A stretch of DNA of 64,000 nucleotides from an uncultured Spartobacteria bacterium (GTDB lineage Bacteria; Verrucomicrobiota; Verrucomicrobiia; Chthoniobacterales; Chthoniobacteraceae), in the NCBI GenBank assembly GCA_903882875.1, contig CAIRYQ010000034.1, forward strand, positions 44,271 through 108,270, read 5' to 3'. The notes under the pieces were generated by a model. The model saw nothing but the letters and a program-made list of their open reading frames with translations. It made no database searches and had not been told where the DNA came from. Both the position numbers and the translations under genes were made by a program. Below are positions 27,263 to 35,571 of this stretch, piece after piece. Position 1 is the stretch's first letter. The number at the start of each line of letters is the position of its first letter.

Positions 27263-28165
27263 TTACTTCACCGGTCGGCCGACGATGATGCCCGCGTGCG
27301 TCCGGTATTTGTCGAGGTAATCGCTCAGGCGGGATTCGATCACGACCTTGCCGAAATTGAACGGCGCGCTCGCGTGCATGAAGCACAGCACGCCGTCCTT
27401 CCGGATCGCCATGCCGACGTGCGATGTGCCATATTTGTCGCCGTCGTGCCCGACGATACCGATGATGTCGCCGTTCTGGAGCTGATCCTCGATTCCGCGG
27501 ACGGCCGACTTTGGGATCATCGCGAGCGGCTGACGGCGGAGGCGCGATTCGAGTTCGGAAATCCCCACGCGCAGCTCGGGGTTGTTCCGCATGTAGCGGT
27601 ATTTTTTCCAGTTGTGCGTCATCTCGATCGCCGAGTTCGTCGTGTTCACACCGCCGAGAGCGCGGGTGAGATCGCGGACGAGGCCGCGGCGCGCGTTGTC
27701 GTGCAGCCAGTCTTCGAGGTAGTGGAGGCGCGAGAGGTAACTGCCCGTGCATTCGCCACCCCAATACCGATCCATCTCGATGTAGCGCAGCAGCGTTTCG
27801 GGGGTCCACTGGTCGGCGGGCTCGTCCATCATGCGGGCAAAAGCGAGTGCGGTCTCGAAAAACGTCCAGCAGTCGAGGCCCGTGAGGTTCACGCTCGGCG
27901 CCTCGATGTGGTCGTCAATCTCCAGCGTGTAGCCCTTGTACGATGTGCCGAGCAGCATCTGGCCGAACCACGCGGCGCGTTCGCCGATCGGCATCGCTCG
28001 CACCTTGTCCGCGACCGGCCTGAGCTGCCGCACGCGCGCTTCAAAGCGATCCTGCCCGACAAAAACGGTACCCATCGGCAGCAGTCCCGTGTGCCGTGCG
28101 CGCGCCACGGGCAGATCGCTGCCGAGGAGAAAAAGTGCGGCGAGTGCGAGGGCGGGACGGATCAT
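27263..28165 (-). CDS. DUF1460 (NlpC/P60-fold) amidase-like exported protein
   Basis: 300 residues with signal peptide (MIRPALALAALFLLGSDLPVARA). The NlpC/P60-like core is visible: candidate nucleophile Cys in NLTGLDCWTFFETALAFAR, candidate His in GTSHVGMAIR, and the conserved NNPELRVGISELESRLRRQ and LQNGDIIGIV segments. Members known structurally are N-acetylmuramoyl-L-alanine amidase-like cysteine enzymes, so a role in cell-wall remodelling or recycling in the periplasm is likely. It stands on the minus strand with WD40 downstream and dienelactone hydrolase upstream. Reasonably sure of family; the bond cut is inference. Confidence 0.85.
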   Translation of the reverse strand: MIRPALALAALFLLGSDLPVARARHTGLLPMGTVFVGQDRFEARVRQLRPVADKVRAMPIGERAAWFGQMLLGTSYKGYTLEIDDHIEAPSVNLTGLDCWTFFETALAFARMMDEPADQWTPETLLRYIEMDRYWGGECTGSYLSRLHYLEDWLHDNARRGLVRDLTRALGGVNTTNSAIEMTHNWKKYRYMRNNPELRVGISELESRLRRQPLAMIPKSAVRGIEDQLQNGDIIGIVGHDGDKYGTSHVGMAIRKDGVLCFMHASAPFNFGKVVIESRLSDYLDKYRTHAGIIVGRPVK

Positions 28166-28295
28166 GCGTTACGGGTAGGTGAAGTGGCCGCTGATTTCAA
28201 AATCGAAGAGCCGGAACTTCATCCGCACTCGGACACGCCATGCGGGACGGCGTTCATTTTTTCGCGGAAGAAAATCGGGAGTGCGGAGGCGGGCT

Positions 28296-29099
28296 TCAGC
28301 GATTTGCCGCACCGGAAACACTCGCAGAAAGATCGCCTTCGCCGAGCCTGCGCTGGAGGAGTTCGATGGCGAGCCCGTAGCACTGCCGCGCGAGGGCGGG
28401 GTTGTAGCGCGGGCCTTCGTCGCGGAGGAATGCGTGCGCGCCGTTCACCTCGAAGGTCTGGTGGTTTGCGCCGCCTTCCTCGAGCGCGCGCCGGATCTGC
28501 ATCCGGCCCTCGAACGGAATGTGCGGATCCTGCCGGCCCCACATCATGAGCAGTTCGGCCCTGATGTCGCCACGGCGCGCGCGTTCCAGCGTGTCATCGG
28601 CCATGTTCGCGCCGAGGCCGCGCTTGTGCGTTTCGATCTTGTGGATGTCCGTCGCGTAAAAGCAGACGGCCGCGCGGATGTCGGGGCTGAAGCTGTTACG
28701 GAAATTCAGATGCCCGCCGATGCACAGGCCCACGGAGCCGAGGCGTCCCGTGCTGTTCGGGTGCGTCTTCAGAAATTCGCGCAGCGCAGCGAGGTCGGCA
28801 TCGTACGCCGCGAGCGACTTGTCCTGCTTGCAAAAATTGCCGCGATCCGCGCCCGCGCTGTCGTATCCGAGCACGGTGCCCGCAGGCTCGTATTCGTGGA
28901 AAATTTCCGGCGCGGCGACGAGGAAGCCGTGGCCCGCGAGCATCGCCGCCGTGCGGCGGATGGGGCCGGTGACCTGGAAAATTTCCGAGAAGAGCGAGAT
29001 GGCGGGATATTTCCCCGGAGCCGCGGGACGGAAGAGGTGCGTGCGCATCGGCCCGCTCGGCGTGGCGATGTCGGAAAATTCGTGGTCAATGATGGTCAT
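28296..29099 (-). CDS. Dienelactone hydrolase family alpha/beta-hydrolase
   Basis: 267 residues from ATG 29099, cytoplasmic. The nucleophile elbow is GLCIGGH, with Cys rather than Ser as in classical dienelactone hydrolase. The acid is in WGRQDPHIPFEG and the base is in NGAHAFLRDE. The N-terminal EFSDIATPSGPMRTHLFRPA and the FSEIFQVTGP segments match the family. It should hydrolyse lactones or small esters such as dienelactone. No other aromatic-degradation gene is next to it, so the true substrate is open. Confidence 0.92.
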   Translation of the reverse strand: MTIIDHEFSDIATPSGPMRTHLFRPAAPGKYPAISLFSEIFQVTGPIRRTAAMLAGHGFLVAAPEIFHEYEPAGTVLGYDSAGADRGNFCKQDKSLAAYDADLAALREFLKTHPNSTGRLGSVGLCIGGHLNFRNSFSPDIRAAVCFYATDIHKIETHKRGLGANMADDTLERARRGDIRAELLMMWGRQDPHIPFEGRMQIRRALEEGGANHQTFEVNGAHAFLRDEGPRYNPALARQCYGLAIELLQRRLGEGDLSASVSGAANR

Positions 29100-29172
29100 G
29101 TGCGGTGCGGGTGATAGCCCCGGGACGGCGTGCCCGCAAGCGCGGCGGAAAGTCACCGTATTCCGAGGCGCG

Positions 29173-29835
29173 TTACTTTTTCTTCTTCGACAAATCGGGG
29201 ATGATGAGCGTCATCCCCGGCTTGATCATGTCCTTTCCGCCGAGCTGGTTCGCGTTCGCATCCTTGATCTTCGAGGCGTTCGCGCGGTTGCGGTAGTACT
29301 TGAACGAGATGGAAGCGAGCGTCTCGCCTTTCTCCACGAGATGCGTGCGCGCGCCTTCCGTCATCTTGTCGGTTCCGCCGCCGGGAGCGTGCGCCGCGGT
29401 CGCGGGTTTGGCGCTGTGAAGTTCCGCGAGCTCTTTGCGAAGTCGCTCGTTCTCGTTGCGCAGGCGCGCGGCCTCGGCGGTGGTCATCAGGCCGCCGTCC
29501 TTGAGCGTGAGGTTCAGCCGCTTTTCGCAGTCGGCGCGCGCGGACTTCGCCTCCTTCGAGCGGCCCTCCGTCGGCACGAGGTCGAGGTAGCGGTCGTAAT
29601 GGTGGATCGCGGCGAGCGGGTTCTTGAGCTTGTCGTCGTAGAGATTGCCGAGCTTGTAGTGGACCTCCGCGGTCTTCGCCGTGCCGTCGAGCGCGCTCTC
29701 GTAGGCGCGCACGGCCTCCTTGTAGGCGCCGAGCTTCGCGCGCTTGTCGCCGAGATCCACGGATTCGCGCACGTTGTCCTGCCTTTCACAGGCGGTGAAA
29801 AAAAGTGCGGCGAGGAACAATGCGGCGATCCTCAT
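29173..29835 (-). CDS. LysM lipoprotein with helical repeat region
   Basis: 220 residues. Lipobox LFFTAC with Cys at 15 in MRIAALFLAALFFTACERQ, so a lipoprotein. Residues ~30-120 contain TPR-like repeats (AVRAYESALDGTAKTAEVHYKLGNLYDDKLKN). A short coiled-coil-like stretch (LRNENERLRKELAELH) follows. The C-terminal LysM (~170-215; VEKGETLASISFKYYRNRANASKI then DMIKPGMTLIIPD) binds peptidoglycan. Its start overlaps the stop of the PPK2 gene by four bases (ATGA), so the two are translated together. Probably an outer-membrane or cell-wall tether. Confidence 0.9.
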   Translation of the reverse strand: MRIAALFLAALFFTACERQDNVRESVDLGDKRAKLGAYKEAVRAYESALDGTAKTAEVHYKLGNLYDDKLKNPLAAIHHYDRYLDLVPTEGRSKEAKSARADCEKRLNLTLKDGGLMTTAEAARLRNENERLRKELAELHSAKPATAAHAPGGGTDKMTEGARTHLVEKGETLASISFKYYRNRANASKIKDANANQLGGKDMIKPGMTLIIPDLSKKKK

Positions 29836-30611
29836 AGCGCCGAATCACGGAGCTTCGCCTTGTCGAGCGCCTCGACGACTGCATTCACGACTTTCACGCG
29901 CGTGTGCCATTTGTAGTTTGCGCCGAGCACATGCCACGGTGCGCGCTCGGTGGATGTCTTGAAAAGCATCTCCTCCGCGGCGACGACGTTCTCCTTCCAG
30001 TGCCGGCGGTTGCGCCAGTCCTCGTCGCTGATCTTCCAGTGCTTGTAGGGATCGGCCTCGCGCGCCTTGAACCGCGCGAGCTGCTCGTCCTTCGTGATGA
30101 AGAGGAAAAATTTGAGGATGATCGTCCCGTCGTCGAGGAGCTGCCGCTCGAAATCATTGATCTCGCGGTAGGCGCGCTTCCACTCCGCGGGCGTGCAGAA
30201 TCCCTCGACGCGCTCGACGAGCACGCGCCCGTACCACGAACGATCGAACACGGTGATGCGGCCATATTGCGGGATGCGCTCCCAAAACCGCCAGAGGTAG
30301 TGCCGCTCGTATTCGTCGCTCGACGGCTTCACGACGGAATGCACGCGCACGAGCCGCGGGTCGAGCCGTTCGGTGAGGCGCTTGATCGTGCCGCCCTTGC
30401 CGGCGGCATCGGGCCCTTCCATCACGATGATCACGTTGTTCTTCGTCTCCGTGAGCCGCCGCTGCCATGTGAGCAGTTCGAGCTGCGCCTCGCGGAGATC
30501 GTGCTTGTACGACTTCGCGGAAATTTCCTCGTGGACGATGTCCTCCAGCGAGCGGCCCTTCCTCAGTCCGATCGGATCGCGCAGCTTGATTGAGGAATGT
30601 TCGGCAGGCAT
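29832..30611 (-). CDS. ppk2: Polyphosphate kinase 2 family protein
   Basis: 259 residues. Walker A GPDAAGKGG at 66-74, the family motif FDRSWYGRVLVERVEGF, and the lid-region DEQLARFKAREADPYKHWKISDEDW are all PPK2 hallmarks. PPK2 enzymes transfer phosphate between polyphosphate and nucleotides (GDP/ADP or AMP). Length matches the short, one-domain class. The gene starts alone and its end overlaps the LysM lipoprotein gene. The direction of catalysis and the nucleotide cannot be judged from sequence alone. Confidence 0.92.
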   Translation of the reverse strand: MPAEHSSIKLRDPIGLRKGRSLEDIVHEEISAKSYKHDLREAQLELLTWQRRLTETKNNVIIVMEGPDAAGKGGTIKRLTERLDPRLVRVHSVVKPSSDEYERHYLWRFWERIPQYGRITVFDRSWYGRVLVERVEGFCTPAEWKRAYREINDFERQLLDDGTIILKFFLFITKDEQLARFKAREADPYKHWKISDEDWRNRRHWKENVVAAEEMLFKTSTERAPWHVLGANYKWHTRVKVVNAVVEALDKAKLRDSAL

Positions 30612-30699
30612 CCGCGCGCTTTACCACGGCGGCGTCATGCGCTGCAAGCAGCACACCGGTTTTCCCCGCACGTTTTGAAAAATCACGGCTGTCCGGCGC

Positions 30700-32610
30700 T
30701 CATTCCCATCGCGAGTTCTTGCACCCGGTGTACGCGAGGAACAGCCCGACCACGACGTGCGCGAAGAGCACCAGCATGCACAGCGTGCCTCCCGCCGGCT
30801 CGGTCTGCGCGATTTGCTTGATCGCATCGTAATAGCGCGTGCTCTCCATCGAGCGGATGAAGCCGCTCCAGCCCCAGAAGCTCGCGATGAAGATCTGCGT
30901 TACGGGCGCGAGCAGCTTCGGCAGCGCGAGCACCGCGCCGCTGAGAGGGAGCTGGAAGCCGACGAGGTAGATCGAGAGCAGCGAGCTTTGCTCCGCGCTT
31001 TTCATCCACGAAGAGATGCCGAGGCAGACCGAGGTGATCCCGGCGTTCACGAGGAAAAGGCTCGTCGCCTGCATGAAGAAATCGCCCTGGAAGCCGACGA
31101 TCATGTTCACGAAAACCGTCATCCACAGCGACTGCGCGAGGACGAGCGCGCCGAGGAAGGCGACCTTGCTCGCGACGTATGCGAGCGGGCTCAGGCCGGC
31201 GAATTTTTCCTTCTCGAAAAGGTTCCGCTCGCCCGCGACTTCGCGCGCGGAGTTGTTCGATCCCATGAGCGCGAGCAGGATCACCTGGAACATGATCAGG
31301 CCGCTCACGAGCGTGCCGGTCTTTGCGATCTGCTGGAGTGCGACGGCCTCCTGGCGTGCGCGTTCGAGGAGATTTGCGCCACCGTCGGCGACCAGCCCTT
31401 TCACCTGCGGCAGGCCGTCGAATGCGAAGATGACGACGAGGAACGGAAAGCCGAAAAGCAGCGCGGCCTGAAGGATCACCTGGCCGCGGTCGCGGAAGAA
31501 AAGTTTCCACCGCCGCGCGAGCAGCACGCCGAACTGCGCGAACGTGCCCGGCACGACGGTCGCGGATTCCTGATCCTCGCTGTCAGTCGCGTCGTCCGCA
31601 TTTTCCGACGCCGATTTTTCTTTGGCCTCGACGATCTTGCGCAGGCGCTCGATTTCATCCTCCTCGCTCGCTGCGGCACTTTCGGATTTCGCTTCGGCCT
31701 TCGCCTCAGTGATCGGCGGCAGGCCGCTCTGCTCGTAATATGATGTGCGGTATTTTTCCCACGAACGGTGCCAGTCGCCGGCCGTGCGCTGCGCGAGCCG
31801 CGGGTAGAGATCGGCGGGATTCGTGATTCCGAAATAGTGTGCGATGAGCCTCGGCGTGCCGTGATAGATGAGGTGGCCCTGATAAAGCACGATCACGCTG
31901 TCGTACAGCACGACGTGTTGGAGGCTGTGCGTGACGCTCAGCACGATCCGTTTGTCGCTGCGCGAAAGGGCGTGCATGAGGTGGACGATCTCGTCCTCGC
32001 TCTTCGGATCGAGGCCGCTCGTCACCTCGTCGCACAGCAGCAGGGAAGGGGAGCTGACCATCTCCATCGCCATCGCGAGCCTGCGCTTCTGCCCGCCCGA
32101 GAGCAGCGACACGCGACGGTCGGCGATTTCGTTCAGGCCGACATCGGTGAGCACCTTTTCGATCCGCGCATCGAGTTCCTCGCCGCTCTGCCCGGCGACG
32201 CGTAGCCGCAGCGTGCTCTCGATGCATTCCTCCACCGTGAGCAGCTCGTGCGCGATGCTGAACTGCGGCACGTAGCCGATCTCGTGCGGGTCGAGATCGC
32301 CGTCGGTCATCACGTCGCGGCCCTTCCAGTGAATCTCGCCGGAGCCGTGCTCCTTGATGCCTGCGATGACCTTCAGCAGCGTGCTCTTGCCGCAGCCGGA
32401 CGGGCCGATGATCGCCGCGAAATGCCCGTGCGGAAGATGCACGGAAACCTGCGAGAGGAGGAACTGCTCCTCCTCACCGGCTTGGATGGAAAGCGAGACG
32501 TCTTTGAGTTCGAGCACGGGGGTGGTTTTGGGTTCGGAGTCTTGTCGCGGAAAAATCGGGCGCTGCCAAATGCGCAAATCATGCTTTATTTGCAAGCCGA
32601 CCTCGTCCAT
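30700..32610 (-). CDS. ABCG-type half transporter (ATPase fused to ABC-2 permease)
   Basis: About 636 residues from ATG 32610; ATG 32625 and a TTG at 32598 are alternatives. The N-terminal ATPase has Walker A GPSGCGKSTLLKVIAG, signature LLSGGQKRRLAMAMEM and Walker B LLLCDEVTSGLDP. A charged, Glu/Asp/Lys-rich linker lies at about 300-360. The C-terminal ~270 residues have about six membrane segments (ILQAALLFGFPFLVVIFAF, VASKVAFLGALVLAQSLW). This ATPase-permease order is that of ABCG/White-type transporters and some bacterial exporters. It should work as a homodimer. Substrate is unknown. Confidence 0.9.
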   Translation of the reverse strand: MDEVGLQIKHDLRIWQRPIFPRQDSEPKTTPVLELKDVSLSIQAGEEEQFLLSQVSVHLPHGHFAAIIGPSGCGKSTLLKVIAGIKEHGSGEIHWKGRDVMTDGDLDPHEIGYVPQFSIAHELLTVEECIESTLRLRVAGQSGEELDARIEKVLTDVGLNEIADRRVSLLSGGQKRRLAMAMEMVSSPSLLLCDEVTSGLDPKSEDEIVHLMHALSRSDKRIVLSVTHSLQHVVLYDSVIVLYQGHLIYHGTPRLIAHYFGITNPADLYPRLAQRTAGDWHRSWEKYRTSYYEQSGLPPITEAKAEAKSESAAASEEDEIERLRKIVEAKEKSASENADDATDSEDQESATVVPGTFAQFGVLLARRWKLFFRDRGQVILQAALLFGFPFLVVIFAFDGLPQVKGLVADGGANLLERARQEAVALQQIAKTGTLVSGLIMFQVILLALMGSNNSAREVAGERNLFEKEKFAGLSPLAYVASKVAFLGALVLAQSLWMTVFVNMIVGFQGDFFMQATSLFLVNAGITSVCLGISSWMKSAEQSSLLSIYLVGFQLPLSGAVLALPKLLAPVTQIFIASFWGWSGFIRSMESTRYYDAIKQIAQTEPAGGTLCMLVLFAHVVVGLFLAYTGCKNSRWE

Positions 32611-32623
32611 CTCGCAACTCTCC

Positions 32624-33997
32624 ATGGCCCTCCGTCAGACCAATAAATCTTCCTCCAACCGCTGGCTCAAGGTTCTCGTGTGGACTGGCGTCACTCTCGT
32701 CGTGCTGCTTTTCGCCGGTCTCGCAGGCGTGAAGGCGTGGGTGAACTCGTACCTGCGCAGCGCGGAATTCCGCAAGCAGATCGCCGAGCGCACCGCGGAG
32801 CATCTTCAGGCCGAGGTGGAGATCGCGCCGATCCGTTTCGACACGACGGAATTTTCCTGCTCGGGACTCACCGGCCAGGGCGGACTCAACGGGAAATTTT
32901 CCGACATCAAGGTCGAGGACGTCCACGGCGAGTTCCGGCTGCCGAGCGTGTGGCGGATGCTTTTTGGCGACAAAAAATTCCGCGTCGAGAGCGTGGACGT
33001 TCAGCGCGTGGCGGTGAATTTTTTCGATAAGCGCCTGCCGATCGATCTGCCCCGCCCGAGGAAGGAAGACAAGGTCACCGAGATCGGTCGCATCACCGTG
33101 CGGGAACTGGTCTTTGCTTGGGAGGGCGGCTCGGTGAACGGCCTCGCCGCGACCGGCACGCCTGTCGAGGGCGGCTGGAAAATCATCGGCGACGGCGGTC
33201 GCGCGAAGCAGTATGGACTGCCCGACATGGAGATCGCCGCGTTGCGCGTCGTCCACAAGGAGCCCGTGCTTTTTGTGCAGGAGGCGAAGCTGCGCACCGA
33301 GGGCGGCGAGATCACCGTGATGGGCGAGGTGACGGAAAAGGAAAAGGTGGATATGCAGTTCAAGGCCGCCGGTGTGAACGTCACGCCGCTCCTCCCCGAA
33401 GACTGGCGCGCGCGGCTGCACGGCCGCGTGAAGGGCGACGGCCGCGTGCAGATTTCGCTGCGCGACGGCACTTCATCCGCGCCTGTTGTCACCGGGCACG
33501 CGGAACTCCAGCAGGCCGCCCTCGAGGCTCTGCCGGTGCTGGACAAGATCGCGGATTTCACGAAGACGGATCGTTTTCGCAGGCTCATCCTCAACCAAGT
33601 GCATGGCGATTTCCGTTACGATCCGAGCGGACTGCATGTGACGAATCTCGTCGTCGAATGCGACCGCCTGATCGTGGTGAAGGGGGCGTTCAGCGTCGTG
33701 AACGGGCAGATTGACGGGACGTTCGACCTCGGCATCACGCCCGCGCCGCTTCAGTTTCTGCCCGGCTCGCAGGACAAGGTCTTCAGCGCGCCGCGCGACG
33801 GCTACGCTTGGACGCCGCTGCACATCACCGGGCCCTACCGTTCGCCCCGCGAGGATCTCTCCGTCCGGCTCTACGCTGCGGCGGAAAATGCCGTGGTGCA
33901 GAAAGTCGGCGACACCGCGACGCAGGCTGTCGGCACCGCGGTGGACACGGCGAAGAAGGGCGTGGACGGCGTGCTCGGGCTGCTTTTCGGAAACTGA
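32624..33997 (+). CDS. AsmA-like membrane-anchored envelope protein
   Basis: 457 residues from ATG 32624. An N-terminal membrane anchor (LKVLVWTGVTLVVLLFAGLAGVKAWV) is followed by beta-rich sequence with short amphipathic repeats, ending FDLGITPAPLQFLPGSQDKVF, a pattern typical of AsmA/TamB-like proteins at the inner membrane. A C-terminal low-complexity stretch (VGDTATQAVGTAVDTAKKGVDG) follows. Such proteins bridge the envelope and move lipids or affect outer-membrane assembly. The family assignment is moderate. Its ATG lies 14 bases from the divergent ABCG-type gene's start, so both may share control. Confidence 0.7.
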   Translation: MALRQTNKSSSNRWLKVLVWTGVTLVVLLFAGLAGVKAWVNSYLRSAEFRKQIAERTAEHLQAEVEIAPIRFDTTEFSCSGLTGQGGLNGKFSDIKVEDVHGEFRLPSVWRMLFGDKKFRVESVDVQRVAVNFFDKRLPIDLPRPRKEDKVTEIGRITVRELVFAWEGGSVNGLAATGTPVEGGWKIIGDGGRAKQYGLPDMEIAALRVVHKEPVLFVQEAKLRTEGGEITVMGEVTEKEKVDMQFKAAGVNVTPLLPEDWRARLHGRVKGDGRVQISLRDGTSSAPVVTGHAELQQAALEALPVLDKIADFTKTDRFRRLILNQVHGDFRYDPSGLHVTNLVVECDRLIVVKGAFSVVNGQIDGTFDLGITPAPLQFLPGSQDKVFSAPRDGYAWTPLHITGPYRSPREDLSVRLYAAAENAVVQKVGDTATQAVGTAVDTAKKGVDGVLGLLFGN

Positions 33998-33998
33998 T

Positions 33999-34096
33999 GT
34001 AGCCGCAGACGGAAGGAGGTGGGCATTCGTTGAATGCAGGGGACGGATCGCATCTTGCAGGAAAAAATCAGCCCGCCTCCTGCCGTCGGCGGCTAC
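33999..34096. repeat. 98-bp long-arm inverted repeat between converging genes
   Basis: Arms 33999-34024 and 34071-34096 are inverted copies matching at 23 of 26 positions (core AGCCGC, then GACGG, then AGGAGG). The 46-base centre holds a second hairpin, GCATTC-GTT-GAATGC (34023-34037). It ends just before the stop of the gene on the minus strand (34113). It may be a two-way terminator, a REP element or both; a related sequence occurs at 45768-45793. Confidence 0.75.
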
Positions 34097-34112
34097 GGTG
34101 AAACCGGCTCGT

Positions 34113-35180
34113 TCACGCCTTCACTCCGAGGCCGATGACTTCGCGCAGGTACGTGACCGCGCGTGCGAGCTGGGCGGTCTGGTATTCCTGTTCAAGCTTC
34201 TTTTTGTCCGGGCCGTCGGGCTTGAACGGCGGCAGTGCGTGGCCGCGTTTTGCGAGCGCCTCGAAATGCGCGAACGCCTCGGGGCGCTTGTCGTAGTGCT
34301 GCCAGAACTCAGGCTTCTTGTAGGGGAAGCTCTTCGCGAAGCCGGAGATCGTCTCGATACAGACTGGTGCCTGCGGGCAAAGCACGGCCCAGCGCGCGGC
34401 GAATTTTTTCCAATCTACGAGGCCATCGCCGGGCGCGGTCCACTGTACGTTTGCGCCGTCCTCGGTTTCCCAAACCATGCTGTCGCGCGTGCCGGAGCAG
34501 TAGGTGTATTTGCCGAGATTTTCGAGGACATCGAGCGGATCCTCCAGCGTCCACGTCGCATTGCCGGAATCGAGCGTCGCGCCGACATAGTCCGCACCGG
34601 CCTCGTTGATGAGATCCACGAGTTCCCACGAATGCATGTCGCCCGCGTGATTTTCGATGGCGATCTTCACGCCCGCGTCGAGCGCGAGTGAACGGCACGA
34701 TTTGAGCACCTTCACCGTGTCCGCCATCCGCGCGCGGATGCCGCCCGGAGTCTTGCGATCCTCCATGCTGCCGAGCACGCATCGGAATACCGGCGAGCCG
34801 AGTGCCTTTGCCACGCGGATGCCCGTCCGCAGGAGCGCTTCGGCGCTGCCCCAGCTCATCTTGAAGCGCGCGCTCGTCGGGCAGATGCTCCAGCCGCCTG
34901 CGTAGATTTCGATTCCGAGGTCCGCGGCCTTTTTCCGCACTTCGGCGAGCGCGGCGTCCTCCAGCGAGTCATACGCATCGAGGTCGCTGATGAAAAGCAC
35001 GTCGCACTTCAGCGAGGCCGCGTGGTCGAGGAGCTGTGGGGCCTTCCAGCCCATCGCGCGGATGGAGAAATTGTCGAAGCCGAGTTTGATCTTCGTCCGC
35101 GGCTTTGCGTTCTCCGCGGAAAGTTTCGGGGCGAGGGAAGCGGCGGCGAGGCTGGCGAGAAAATGGCGGCGGGTGAACAT
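34113..35180 (-). CDS. TAT-exported sugar phosphate isomerase/epimerase-like TIM barrel
   Basis: 355 residues from ATG 35180, with a TAT leader FTRRHFLASLAAASLAPKLSA. The body is an AP-endonuclease 2/xylose-isomerase-like barrel. Probable metal ligands are in KIAIENHAGDMHSWE (Glu), VGATLDSGNATWT (Asp) and PVCIETISGF (Glu). In this phylum such exported barrels are common, often paired with sugar dehydrogenases. No partner is beside it here. The reaction cannot be assigned. Confidence 0.85.
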   Translation of the reverse strand: MFTRRHFLASLAAASLAPKLSAENAKPRTKIKLGFDNFSIRAMGWKAPQLLDHAASLKCDVLFISDLDAYDSLEDAALAEVRKKAADLGIEIYAGGWSICPTSARFKMSWGSAEALLRTGIRVAKALGSPVFRCVLGSMEDRKTPGGIRARMADTVKVLKSCRSLALDAGVKIAIENHAGDMHSWELVDLINEAGADYVGATLDSGNATWTLEDPLDVLENLGKYTYCSGTRDSMVWETEDGANVQWTAPGDGLVDWKKFAARWAVLCPQAPVCIETISGFAKSFPYKKPEFWQHYDKRPEAFAHFEALAKRGHALPPFKPDGPDKKKLEQEYQTAQLARAVTYLREVIGLGVKA

Positions 35181-35322
35181 TCCGCCGGAATACCGCGCGA
35201 CGGCGGGGGAAGTCGAATGATGATTTTGCAATCCCTCCCGCGGAAACGCAATTCCCCTCCTGAGCGCTCGGATGGAAGGCTTGAAGAGAACGGGGAAATT
35301 TTCCTGCCCCGCTTCCGGCCCG

Positions 35323-35505
35323 TCACTTGAGCCGGACCACGCAGCAGTCGAAATCCATCTCCAGCCCGCGCTCCGTCCGCGTCATCGGGATGCCGGGGCA
35401 GAGCAGATAGTGCTGGCGGTGCCCGTCCTGCGGCATCGGCCGCGCGACGATGAGCCCCGCCTCGCAACATCGCTGTCGGGTATCAATGGAATTTTTTCCG
35501 GGCAT
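35323..35505 (-). CDS. Possible small protein (60 aa), unrecognised
   Basis: An open frame in the region upstream of the divergent barrel and DUF5009 genes. The last ~45 residues (GLIVARPMPQDG, then HYLLCPGIPMTRTERGLEMD, then FDCCVVRLK) have a natural-protein composition, with three cysteines and mixed residues, unlike the arginine/alanine-rich shadow frames around it. The first ~15 residues are doubtful and no clear ribosome-binding site is seen. It could be the remnant of a longer gene. Low confidence. Confidence 0.35.
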   Translation of the reverse strand: MPGKNSIDTRQRCCEAGLIVARPMPQDGHRQHYLLCPGIPMTRTERGLEMDFDCCVVRLK

Positions 35506-35571
35506 TCAGTGGCACGGGAGGATCCCGTCTTCCGCTTGCCTTCAAACGCGGCGAGCGCGCACATTCGCACG

